Part shown: piece after piece, positions 25,722 through 36,700 of the stretch
Layout of the letters: every line of letters begins with the position of its first letter
How positions within the stretch are numbered: the first letter of the stretch is position 1
NCBI GenBank assembly: GCA_026419785.1
Contig: JAODTK010001111.1
Coordinates: forward strand, 372,001 to 436,000
DNA: 64,000 bases
Direction: 5' to 3'
DNA from: Sclerodactyla briareus
Taxonomy: Eukaryota; Echinodermata; Holothuroidea; Dendrochirotida; Sclerodactylidae
Translations under genes and position numbers: made by a program
The notes under the pieces: model-generated
Seen by the model: the letters and a program-made list of their open reading frames with translations, nothing else
Database searches by the model: none
What the model was told of the DNA's origin: nothing

Positions 25722-26040
25722 GGTCTGCATCTATACTGGAAAAAACAATGCGAGTTCTATGGGTTGATTGCACAACCCCCTCGAGAGATCAACTTTGATT
25801 TACTTCCGACCGGGCACAATTGGGACACTGATAGAGAGTAACGAAGCTACTGCTGTATGATTTGAGAAGCGTAAGTTACAATATGTAGTCGCAATTGGAG
25901 AAATTTAGACAGGAGAGCGGGAAAGTCGGGAAGGAAATTCTGGAAGTGCTTGAAAGCTCGGCTCCCCAGGGATTCGAAACGGGGACTTCGTTGTCCGCGC
26001 CCAAACGACCCTGGCCCACCACATGTAAGCGCGCCGTTGC
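25722..26040 (-). repeat. tRNA-derived SINE-like unit 2 of a tandem dimer
   Basis: Second, more decayed copy of the neighbouring unit. Shared landmarks are GCATCTATACT, GAGATCAA, GTAGTGACAATT/GTAGTCGCAATT and GCGGGAA-GTCGG. The tRNA-like head on the minus strand (about 26018-25960) keeps a good B box (GTTTCGAATCCC) but its A box is degraded. It abuts a LINE 3-prime-end remnant on the same strand. Confidence 0.65.
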
Positions 26041-26066
26041 AACATTATTATGAATAATCGATCACT

Positions 26067-26420
26067 TCACATGCACGGAGAGGGAGAACGTGTGGAGGAA
26101 GGTCGGATATGATTAGGCACAGGGTAGCTTGGGCTCGGACTTTGTAGATATTTGAATTCCATAAGGAGAAGCCTGTAACCGATCCGTTCACGTATGGGGA
26201 GCCAGTGGAGTTCAATCATGAATGTGATCATTACGAGGCGTGCGGCGGTACTAAGGACACGCGGCCAGTCGGGCAAGTTTGCTGCAGGCAGGTGAGCCAT
26301 TATAAGATGCTATCGCAGTAGTCGATCCTCGACGAAATAAATGCACGGAGAAGCTTCAGGGCCGAAGCCCTGCAGAGACTTCTTGATACGGCCAATGTAA
26401 CGGATACTGGATAGTGCACG
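26067..26420 (-). pseudogene. LINE ORF2 C-terminal fragment (CR1/L2-like)
   Basis: On the minus strand, ALKLLRAFISSRIDYCDSIL (around 26370-26311) is followed after a frameshift by NLPDWPRVLSTAARLV and IELHWLPIRERIGYRLLLME (inside 26067-26300). These are the hallmark post-RT motifs of CR1/L2/Jockey-type LINEs: S-R-[LI]-D-Y-C-[ND], N-x-A-A-R-L and LHWLPV-x-x-R-I-x-[YF]-K. The RT core and endonuclease are absent, so this is a 5-prime-truncated relic, the usual outcome of incomplete target-primed reverse transcription. The SINE-like dimer lies directly downstream in the same orientation. Confidence 0.85.
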
Positions 26421-27950
26421 ACGACGTGTGATATAAGTGTGCTATATAGGTCGATCCATTATCATTTTCTTGTCAAAAAAAAATTTAATCAGTGTATTCT
26501 ACACTTGTGTTACCGACAGAGGCAGAGAGATATCCGTTAGGACGGAACGGGACGTACATGCCTTCTACTTCCGTTCTTTCCGCATTGAGCTTTCAATCGT
26601 TGTAAAAATCTAACATAAAACAGCCTGAATGTTTAAATCTGATGTAATACAACATCAGACAATAGAGATTCCATGTGGATCAGGAGAACAAGGAGAATAT
26701 ATGAAGTCAAAGATAACATTATATTACATGCGACAGCTTTATACCATAAATCACGTAAGGAATTTTGAAAGATGTTTCAACATAGACAGAGAAGTGATAT
26801 TTGCATTCACTTGGAAGTTAGTTCCATTCTTTCGTAGCTATATATGACAGTTAAATATGTTCACTATGGAGTTTTATTTTCCTCACATTTGTATAGTAGT
26901 TTATTAGTAGTTAGCGACTGCGGCAAATGTAAGTTGATTGAGGCGCTTCACATAGTTGTAAGACGCCATTGCGAATTGTGCCGTGTGGGCAATGACCGGC
27001 ATTCCTAACATTTTGTGTCAGAAAACATACATTTCAGTTCCTGGGGGGGGAAGGGGAATTACGGGATCGCACAGTGGGGGCACGCATCATAGAATCGTGA
27101 ATTTGGGGGGCAGGTGAGAAAACTGTTCATAGACGTCTTAGTAGACATAAAATACATCACGCTGTACTCGCTATATGGCACCAATGGTTGGGACGATGGT
27201 ACTGATTAAACTGCATTCACGATGGCATCCGCCTCCCTTGTTTGTTGATTCATGATTTCGAAGCTTGTCACTAACTAAGTGCATCAGTCAATGTGACTGT
27301 CCCGTGGTGCTCGGGGGGATTTCCTACTCATGGTCCTCAGATTATCAGAATTGTTCTCAATAAACCGCGGAACTGATATGTCAAACATAATTTTATCTTC
27401 ATTTCAGGATGTCCTTTCTGGCTTCTTAGGGCGGACTGTGCCCTATGCGACTGACAGACACATTACCAAAACGATTTGGAAATGACGCTCGCTATAGTCA
27501 GAAAGAGGGAATGATTCAAGGAATGGCCTTGATAATGCTCAGGTAGTAGACGTGTTCATTTGAGATGAAATGTCAGGAAGAGTAAGACGTCGTCCGCCAA
27601 TGAATCAATATACGGAATATTAGCATTGTAGGATTCTGCCCCGTCTATTCATAAATATTTATTAAGATTCGGCAGTACAACAATAAAACCGAACTAATCA
27701 ATCTGACGCATTCCACACCATGAGCACAAATAGCAAGTTCCATTGTCGCTTGCGATTACGAGCATCGTCACAAACACACACATGAAAAGGACGTAGTTTT
27801 CTGCCTACTTTCTATCAGATGTCCTAGCGGCGCGACATTCAATGAAAATATTTCGTTCAATATACTTTTTTAGCTGCGGGTGAGCACTCTACAAGTCTCA
27901 TGTCTCTCTCCGTCCGTTTTCGTCTTTGTTCGTTCCGTTCTGTGTCGTGC
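26421..27950. other. Unassigned non-coding DNA
   Basis: No gene or repeat recognised; a G run lies at about 27043-27050. Confidence 0.4.
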
Positions 27951-27953
27951 ACG

Positions 27954-28196
27954 TTCATTCGTACTTCTGAACAGAACATGCGATCAGGTTGAAACTTGGT
28001 GGGTGGATGAAGCATGCCAACGGCTAGGCTGATTCATTTTTGGTTTGCATATTAGATGAAACTTCAATTGAATCCAATTGAATTACCAGTAAGTCCTTCA
28101 TTCGTAATTCTGAACCGTAACAAATGCCAACCAGGTTGGGAACTTGGGGGGTTATTAAGCATGCCACTGGCTAGGCTGAGTTACATTGTTTTGCAT
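27954..28196 (+). repeat. Two-unit tandem repeat, about 100 bp per unit
   Basis: 27954-28050 and 28096-28196 share in order TTCGTA-TTCTGAAC, CAGGTTG-GAACTTGG, AAGCATGCCA-C-GGCTAGGC and TTTTGCAT. A 45-bp spacer rich in TTGAATCCAATTGAAT separates them. It looks like a minisatellite or a dimeric repeat; no protein reading stands out. Confidence 0.75.
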
Positions 28197-28725
28197 AGTG
28201 GGTGATTTAGAAGTTATTAAATCAATCCAATACCTTACAACCTACCACCCCCTATTACCCCAATTTCCAAGTTCCTTTGAGCTCTCTGTGACCGTGGTGA
28301 GAGAGGTTTGTCACATTACCTACTCTCACTTACTCCATCCCTCTACCAGAGGGATTTGTTTTACCTTATAATGTCGAAGGTCCGGGTCTGCAGCCTAGTT
28401 GACAATAAAACCTATTGTCCAAGGGGGGAATGATTTTGTCTCCAACACATCTCTTTCCTCGCTTCTGATTTTGGCTGGTGACCCAGAAGAGAGTTGTTCT
28501 CACATGTTGAGTTCTGTTTGGGTAGGGCTTATATGTAGCTAATATACCAGGCCGGCTCGGAAGATTAGGTGCGTACTTTGGTACTGGCAACTGATGGCAA
28601 ATATTAGGCCATGTGGTAGAACATTTCCAAGCCATTCCAGGGTTATGACAGATGTCAGTAAAGTCAATTTAATGTCACAAATACAATAAATGTGGATTGG
28701 TGAAGAAAATGCAGTGTATTCGCCA
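28197..28725. other. No recognisable feature
   Basis: CT-rich patch at 28240-28350, nothing else identified. Confidence 0.4.
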
Positions 28726-28729
28726 CAGA

Positions 28730-29296
28730 AATGTTGGCGTCCGCAGCAAAGCGGACGTTTCGACTGCGCTTGTTCTAGGGGTTACCCAAATTGATCTGCG
28801 ACAGCTACAGGGGTGCAGAATTTTGCAGCCAGACTTTTTCTCAATAAATTCACTCCCGGCGTCCTATTCATTTTAGGATATTTTTAGATTACTGTGCATG
28901 GCATATAGATGTGTCAATGGCCTTGCGCCAGGGTACTTAAGCAGTACTGTACTTTATGTAAAGACGAGCTATATTCTCTACGTTCTGGGACTACTTTTGT
29001 TGTCCCCAGAACGAGGTTGAAGACTTCTGGTGAACGTGCATTCTCTGTAGCTCTTCCAAGGGAGTGGAACAATTTTGCCTAGGCGTCCAACATATGTACT
29101 TCTTCTTTGTTTACAAGAGGAACTCAAGACACATCTCTTTCGCAAGGCTTTCATTAGGTAGGACCCTATTTGTGTTGTTTTAAGGCGCTCGCACTTTTGT
29201 TGCCTGTTTCTCTTTTATTTCTTTCTTTTTTTCGTGTTAAGCGCCACTGGTTATAGACATCCTGTAAGGAATGCGCTATATAAATGACAATTACAA
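28730..29296 (+). pseudogene. LINE 3-prime end, CR1/L2-like
   Basis: Plus-strand frames give LQGVQNFAARLF, then CMAYRCVNGLAPGYLSS (from about 28897), RTRLKTSGERAFSVALPREW (29006-29065) and LQEELKTHLFRKAF (about 29112-29153). This is the standard C-terminal series of CR1/L2-type ORF2. The 3-prime UTR then carries GTTAAGCGCC and GGAATGCGCTATATAAATGA, a layout typical of the 3-prime ends of these LINEs. Several frameshifts and stops interrupt it, and everything upstream of the C-terminal domain is missing, so it is a dead 5-prime-truncated copy. The 3-prime boundary near 29296 is well defined by the terminal motif. Confidence 0.88.
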
Positions 29297-29299
29297 TCA

Positions 29300-30114
29300 T
29301 TACTATGCAGTCGTGTGCATGGAAGAAAACATATCCATGTAACTAGGCTATTTATTTCTTCCCGTATTAGGATAATTTCCGCAGTCAGTCGGTAAGTGTG
29401 TTATTATTCCCTGTGGAAGAGGAAAAACCTCACAGACACTTTGGTCGTCGATAATTACTCATTTCTGTATAAACAAGCATTTGAAACTATAGCTTAAATC
29501 TCGGAAAAGTCCTGCTATCAAGACAAGATAAATTCACCAGTAGTTGATCGAATAAAATGCAGCAATCGCACACTGAATGATTGTGAATAAAGGCTAGCCG
29601 CTTTGTATCACAAATAATGTGCTATAACTATCACCTACAACAATTTACTGATTACCACATTACTTGCTATTTGGACGGTACCTTCTCAATAGTTCGCTAA
29701 CAATAGCGATAGTACCATGCACTGCACGTCTTCCCTCAGGAGGAGTATATATGGATCAGGTGTGAAGTGGACATTTAACATTTTCTCTGTCGTAGCCATG
29801 AATCGTATTATTACTGGGGCATTACATTCTTTATATAATTCTGGTAAAATAATATGCGGAATGAGGACATCACGTGACGATATTGGGACCGAATAAGAGG
29901 TATTAATGTTTCATGGACAGACAATGTAATACGCATTCATCGGTGAGGTACCATACCCTTTCTCTCGATTCTGCGATCATCCACCTATGTCATATTCCGG
30001 ACTACATCCTACTCGCAAATAGTAACTACACTCAGAAGTTTCCCCCAATAAACAGCTATAACCAACTCTCCAGGTATTAATCCTATCCTGATGCTGTCAA
30101 TATTCACCGAGGAG
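29300..30114. other. No recognisable feature
   Basis: AT-rich, no gene or repeat recognised. Confidence 0.4.
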
Positions 30115-30236
30115 ATACATACATACATACATAATACATACATAATACATACATACATACATACATACATACATACATACATACATACATACATACATAC
30201 ATACATACATACATACATACATACATACATACATAC
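30115..30236 (+). repeat. (ATAC)n microsatellite
   Basis: About 120 bp of ATAC/CATA repeats, nearly pure, with two short interruptions (ATAATACAT) near the left end. The minus-strand open frame over it encodes only a Met-Tyr-Val-Cys repeat and is not a gene. Confidence 0.97.
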
Positions 30237-33185
30237 ACGGCCAAGCACTTTATAAGAAATGCTCCCAGTAGGCCCACGACACAAATTTTCGATATTCACG
30301 TGTACCGAGGCCCCCTCTCACTACTCGGTAGTGTGTCACATACGTGCAAATACCCCTTTTTTCTAGTAATCCTTCGATAGATGCATATGGGTATAGCATC
30401 TCACATCCTAAATGTCAAAAAAGGCTACACGCATTAACCTTTTTATTAATAGTTTTTCCCAGGCATTCGTCTCCCATGGTATAATCTTGAATGTAAATGG
30501 AAATTGTTTACTGAGTGTTTGCAACCGCATTCACTCATTCAGACCTGTTCTGTTTCAGATACGCTCATGATATTTTGAATTATTACTCCATGGATAGTTA
30601 ATGACCTTGAAAATATAAAAGCAGTAAATATGTGTGATAGATTTTCTCGGGTGCATCGACATCAGATGCGTGATACGTCTTCCAGATGGGAGCACATGGC
30701 GATAGTTTTTCCGTAACGGGGGCCAAAGGATTGTTTTGCGACTGTGATGTATTTCCCAGCAGGCTACAGGAAAGACATCCAGAAATCCAACCCCAAAAAC
30801 CAAGTTCAATGGAATATGGAGAAAGATGAAAAAAACAAACAACATGATTTTTTAAAGGGATCTCAATGCTATGCTTGGAACTACTCTCCTCTTTTGGTAT
30901 CACTGATATCACTACAGAAATTAATACATGTTAACTACCATGGCAATGAAACATGTTCCGAAAAGAGGTTACATGTAATAAGGAGGTTCGTTTCCGTTAT
31001 GCCCGCCACTCTGCTGAGCTGGATAGCCACTAGCCGTGCGATATGTTGGACCAACCGGCGATGTGGGAAAACTTACATCACAACACAGCCATGCTTTGCA
31101 TTAAATGCAGGACCTCATCAGAGTCCATCTTATTAAATAATTTGTTATTAATACGATATTCTCATGTCACTCGAGTATAACAAATGACACGCACTTTTGC
31201 CTGCAACCGAGTCGTTTTTGTTTTCGCACGTATTTGGCAGTACACATACACACAGAGCTGACGGTATTTAAACAGTGTTTAGTGATTCACTTATAATTTA
31301 TAAGATACCATCCATACCGCTACTCGCTGAAATTGGTATTTTATTTCGGATCGATGCTACCACATACAAACTTACGCAGAAATGACTAGTTCCGCTCGGG
31401 AGACTACCCTCAAAATGGTACTTATCACCAGCTGAGTCAATACTGCGCTCCTCAATACGAGACATAGAGAGGAGTGAGGCTCCATAAACCTAGGATTGAC
31501 TGCCTTAATAGGTACCTAGCAAAAAAGAAGACCGACAGTCACATTTAACAGGGCCGGGGATCGGTTTCTTCCGCCTCAATCAACCACCGGACTGATCAGG
31601 TCTGATTGGCCGAGAGTTGTCTTGTGGAACCAACTCCGAAGGCATGCCATTGTTCGAGCCCCTGTGTGTGCGATGATGGAACACGAACACATGGCAATAA
31701 AATATGTAGATGCACTTGTCTCAGTCCCTGTCGTTGTTGTATTTCCCAGCGGAGGTTGCTCCCTCGTCCTCGTGGGCTCCTGGTCGTCATCCATATGTTT
31801 GAGAGGCGTCAGTTAGTCCTCTCAAAATGTCCGCGACGGGAAAATGAGAATCTGTGTAAATGACATCATCTTACTTCATCTTGGGGATCAATCCTTGTGA
31901 GATTTTATGAACGTTCATATCATGATGGAAGCCACGATTCCAGTACCTCCCCCCCCTCCGCCATCTACCAAGTACGACTATCAACTTATTCTCATTCCTC
32001 TCGACTGTATACACTGCTAAATCAATGGTTTGGCTCGAATGAACTATATAAACTATCGAAACGTGTCCATTATGTTGTACCCCAATAGAATATTCTAATG
32101 CATTCCCAGATTATCCGAACATTTAGTTCATCCCAACCTAATTTGGTCCCTCCTGCCATATTTGGCGCTACTTTGGCGCTACTATTGTGGAAGTGTAATG
32201 ACTTTCTGTTACCGTTGTTGCATTTCGGATCCGTTTGTATATTTTAGAAGCAATAATACAGTTTCATGACGACATCAGATGTCTGACACTCCGTATGACG
32301 AGGCTAGTCGGTAGACTTCACCTGTAATGACTAATTACATTGGCAACAAGTGCTCCAAGTTGGTATGGGATGTTAACAAACTGATTTGTGCAATTTAATT
32401 TTTCGCTTCTGTTCAATTTGTATCGATCTTGCCTATTTTTCCCCCCCCAGATTCTTAGAAGGCTGAACTTTGCACAATGGTATTCCCTATTAGTGACTTT
32501 AAATATGAATCATACTCTCAATTTAAGTTATACGTAAAGGGAGAAGCGTACCGCTATGAGAGAAGAATCAAATTGATACCCCCCTCTTAATAATTCTTGT
32601 TGACAAATCCAATCTCTTTCAGAACGGAAACTGGATTGTCGCGCTATCTTGGGATACACTCGTGAACAAAATCCACGTTTAATTATTCATTAAATATTAA
32701 TTTTGTTGCACTTCCCACCCAATACGTCCCCAATGTTGAAATATTCACAGCGATTATTTATCAATCTGACTCATGGCAGATTTTAAGTTGTCGTTCCGTA
32801 TATGTGGTAAAGGCCCAGTTACGTATACTACTAGAATATTGCTTCTTAATTACGTCCTGTTCAGCCATATTACAGGGATGAAGAATACTGCAACCTTATC
32901 CAGGCTCACATGTACAGTTTAGGCCGTTGGTTTGCCCGAATATTTGCGAATGAAGGTTACCATCATTGAGAGAAGCATACCGGGAGAATCGTCTTGCTGT
33001 AGTGGATAAGTTTAGCATGGGTGACGGAAACAACTTTTGTATTTTTCATTCCTTGCCGAAGCTTAATATGCAGTCATGCCCCTGCGTATGTATGTGGGTG
33101 TGGTGCGCGCGCGCTGTGTGTGTGTTGTGACAAAACCCCCCCTGTCAAACGATATCTCAGACCGCGAGCCATGGTATCAAGTTCA
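30237..33185. other. Unassigned non-coding DNA
   Basis: No gene assigned. Plus-strand frame 30744-31136 (130 residues) and the cluster of open frames in all directions at 31576-31863 have no known domain. A GT/GC-rich simple stretch lies at 33096-33127. Confidence 0.35.
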
Positions 33186-33190
33186 AATTA

Positions 33191-33270
33191 GGCTTGCGTT
33201 GCTCAGTGGTGAGGATTAACGCTATTGTTTTTCGTATCCAGTTGTCAGTTCACGGTCATTCAAGATCACG
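33191..33270 (+). repeat. tRNA-like fragment, probable SINE relic
   Basis: 33196-33222 reads GCGTTGCTCAGTGGTGAGGA followed by TTAACGC, close to a tRNA D arm and A box, here with flanking GCGTT/AACGC able to pair. A weak B-box-like GGTCATTCAAGATC follows at about 33254. Acceptor stems are not evident, so this is at best a decayed pol III head. Confidence 0.35.
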
Positions 33271-33358
33271 ACAGGGCGAAGTTAAGAACTATTAAGTTCG
33301 AATTGGTTATGTGGGTGTTGTTACAAGTGATGATGAACCCATTGTTCGCGTGTCAGTC

Positions 33359-33374
33359 AGGTCATTGAAGGTCA
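33359..33374 (+). promoter_or_regulatory. Candidate nuclear-receptor element, perfect DR4
   Basis: AGGTCATTGAAGGTCA is two exact AGGTCA half-sites in direct repeat with a 4-bp spacer, the DR4 arrangement bound by thyroid/LXR-type receptor heterodimers in animals. No adjacent gene is visible, so regulatory activity is untested inference. Confidence 0.3.
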
Positions 33375-33744
33375 CCATGGGCCACTCCCTATTATCAGAA
33401 AATAATCTTGGCAACAAACATTTAATAGCGATGTCGTATTGGGAAGTTCTGTTTGCTTGGGTGAACACATCTGTGACGCTCTTCGACATAATGGCCATTT
33501 TTTGTAATGAACAGACCGTCTTCTTGGCAACAAAAACCAATAGTCATCCACTACGTACTAAACAATTCTATGGCACCTATATCTAGTTATGACATCTGTA
33601 AAAGGGTGGTGAAGCGGCCTCTAAACACTGATGATTACAAATCTTTTTCCACAACGGAACATTGTATGGTGTAGGCCCAATGGAGAATGTTTTTTCTTCT
33701 GTGTATCTGGTGACGCTGCTTTTTCTTCTTCTTCCTTGACGTTT

Positions 33745-33776
33745 TGACCTTATTCGACCTGATGACCTTGTGACCT
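33745..33776 (-). promoter_or_regulatory. Cluster of AGGTCA-type half-sites
   Basis: TGACCT (AGGTCA on the minus strand) occurs at 33745-33750, 33763-33768 and 33771-33776, with a one-mismatch CGACCT at 33755-33760. The last three lie at 8-bp steps (DR2 spacing). It may equally be a degenerate simple repeat. Confidence 0.25.
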
Positions 33777-33779
33777 CGG

Positions 33780-36700
33780 TGTCATCTTTCGTGACGACAA
33801 CACGTCTTGTTGCAACAACCGCAATAAGTCAATTGGCATTGACGTACTGAAACACCTCTATCACGCTCTTTCTCTCTCCAGTTAGTCCTTGTAAAAGGTC
33901 CACAGCTTTGAAAGCTGAGATTCCATGTTCAACATTGACTTCTTAGCTCTCAGTGGAGTATATTCCAGATTCACTTCTCTTAATCTAGTTGAACTCGTGA
34001 ACAAACGTGTTTGTTTGTTTAACCCAGGCAACTTCTAGTACAACTTTATGTTGTTGCAGAGGGTGGAGAGGGTGGCCCCAACCTAGGCGGGAGAGGGGAA
34101 CATCCATTGAGCCTCTCCCCTCGCCACCACTTCAACAAATCCACCCCCACCCCCAACAAACGCGCAATTCATTCGCCTGATTCTATCGAAGCTTGATCGG
34201 ATATATCACATATGGAATTATAGCCAGGAAGTTCTCAAATGAACGTGGTCTACGTGTCGTGCACTTTGTCCACTCTCTCCCACCTCGAAGAATTCCTGGA
34301 TCCCCCCTGTTAGGTGTGTGATCCTCCCATTCTGTATTGATAAATTGTTGTCCGCCGTTGCAATGTGCCAACATTATGCCCCGATTAGTTTTGCCACTGA
34401 GAATCTCCTAAGAGTTGTAAAGGTCTTAGAGTGTGCTCTGTGTTTTTCAGAGATCTTGAATTCTTGGCTATCACCTTACAATCACTTAATGCTATTTGAA
34501 ACAGTTACGAACAGAACTGATATCCTCTCCACATCTGGGGTCACGACATTTTCGGCAGTGCGCGTTTGGTGCGGTGTTTGGAGAATCCCATCTCCAATTT
34601 TCAGAAGGAGTAGTAGGTATTACTCTCTCGCATACTTTCAATTCAATAGCATCAACGTTTACTAGTGCCACAAATATATATTATTGTGGGTTGGGGGTTG
34701 TGAGTGAATTGCCATAGGTTACCCAGACTGTCATTAAGGTGGACGGAAGGGGAGTACAGCAGGGTGAAGCATTAATGTAAAATGAGCGAACACTATTATA
34801 TTACACAGAGGTTTCTCATTTTGTCAAACCCTTACACCTCTGCCACAGTTGTATGTCAGTATGCTAGGTTCCATTAGAGTTATCATTAAGATATTCTGAG
34901 GGAATAAATCCTTGGTAGTAAATCAACTTTGATATTATACCCGACAGTGTATTGTGATGGCCCATTACCAACAGTAGAGATTGAAACCACTACCATTACG
35001 GGAGAATAGGGAGGAGGGGACTTGTTAATGGTACTGAAACATAGCTTTTGAAAGCACCATTTCGACGTAATCCCAACTACTTCGGGGTTGCGCTCCCCGC
35101 TGGAACTTGTCGACATATTCCCACGGACTTTGAATAGGAAAAGGACAATTCATTGCGCGTAATATAACTAGCTGAAGGGCTGGCACCTAGCCCACCGCTG
35201 GACAGTCGGATGATAAGAACCCAGTCAGTCGTGACAATCGACACCCTCACCCCCGAAAAAGCAAAAGAAACATCACGAGCTGGATAACTTTCCGTCGACT
35301 CCCCATCGCCAATCACGTTTTTATAACAGCTGAGTAACTAAACCCGTCGTTTAACTCACTGTCGAACCTAGGAAGGATATCGGAATCGCGATTTTCGACT
35401 TTGTTGACTTTAGCCTGCCCAGATCAAGGCTGCCTTAATCGACGATCTTAGAAAACGTCTGCGAGTCATTCCATGCCGTGATAGTCTCACACATCGACAA
35501 CCACTATCTCCTCGTCTACCTCGTTGTACCTAAAAATCACTCAAAATGGATCAATCAGGCGGGAACATTCCTTTTGGGACACAATTTCCTTCAAACCATG
35601 GGTTTTAAATTCCTGTAGTTTTCGCTATGGAATAGTGATGCATCACACCGCCTTCCTACTTATATGTTTACTCTGAAGGACATGTGCGACAGGCCTTACA
35701 TGGTATTTGGCAAGTAACGAACTTTCTGGAAAGGCTTTAGAGGGGGGTTGTTCAGATGATTCAGAGGGTACTTGAATCATCACGGTGCCCCGGTTAGAGG
35801 CTTTCAACAAAACATAGAATAGGCTAATAACATTTATGAGGGGTGAAACTATTTCTTGAAGAAAATCCAAGTTTTGTGACAAGATTTCAACCAAAGCCGA
35901 GATTGTTGTGTTGTTTTTTTGCTCAACCGAACGATATCAATCCGTCATGCTTATTAGACAAAACAGAGCCTCATGTTCAATGTTTAGCTGCTAACATTGA
36001 CGACGTAATAAGGACGCGCTAATTGGCGTCGTCATCAGGGCCTGAGCGCCAAGCGACTACTTACGATTATTATAATTGATAATTGGAAATGAAGATCTTA
36101 ATTACGCGGGTACTGTTCCTGTACCATCTAACCGTCTGTCGTAAGTTGAACGTTTGGGTGTAATGGCTTCTGTCCATCACAATGCATACAATTAGTTGGC
36201 ATTGGTATGCCCTTGGTCATTCTCATACCAATGAAGTAATCACACAAACATATCCATCACCTCTTAATTATGCGGCATGTCAAACGATAAATAATCCACC
36301 GTACACTCAATTGTGATGTGAGTACACAAGCGCACTTGTTTGTGGAAATTTTGAGGATCAAACAATGTTCTTTCACAACGTTGAATTTCACAAAATGTGA
36401 GTCAATATTGCATGTCCATGACTTTCGGAATGTAGTGTAAAGCAAAATTACTGCGGCAAAAAGGGACCTTCTTGTGAATCTACATTAATGATCAAAGTGA
36501 CAGCAAACTCGATCAATTCCAGCAAGAGGCTTCGACTGTCTATAGGGAAGATTACTTCATAAATAAACAAAAGTCGTGATTCCGCCTCAAACACAAGGGT
36601 AATCAAACTGCAAAACCAAGACGGTTTCATGTTGTTGTGTAAGTACTAGAGGAAGAACATTGAGTGTTCATGTTGGTATGAGCACACCAACTAAATACGG

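Noticed and set aside
30009-30299. 96-residue frame with a Met-Tyr-Val-Cys repeat
   Set aside because: It is the translation of the ATAC microsatellite, not a gene.
30744-31136. 130-residue plus-strand frame
   Set aside because: Mirrored by open minus-strand frames, no domain, biased composition absent.
31576-31863. Cys-rich plus-strand frame (CHCSSPCVC, CRCTCLSPCRCC) resembling a small secreted peptide
   Set aside because: Four frames on both strands are open here, there is no signal peptide, and the Cys pattern fits no family I know.
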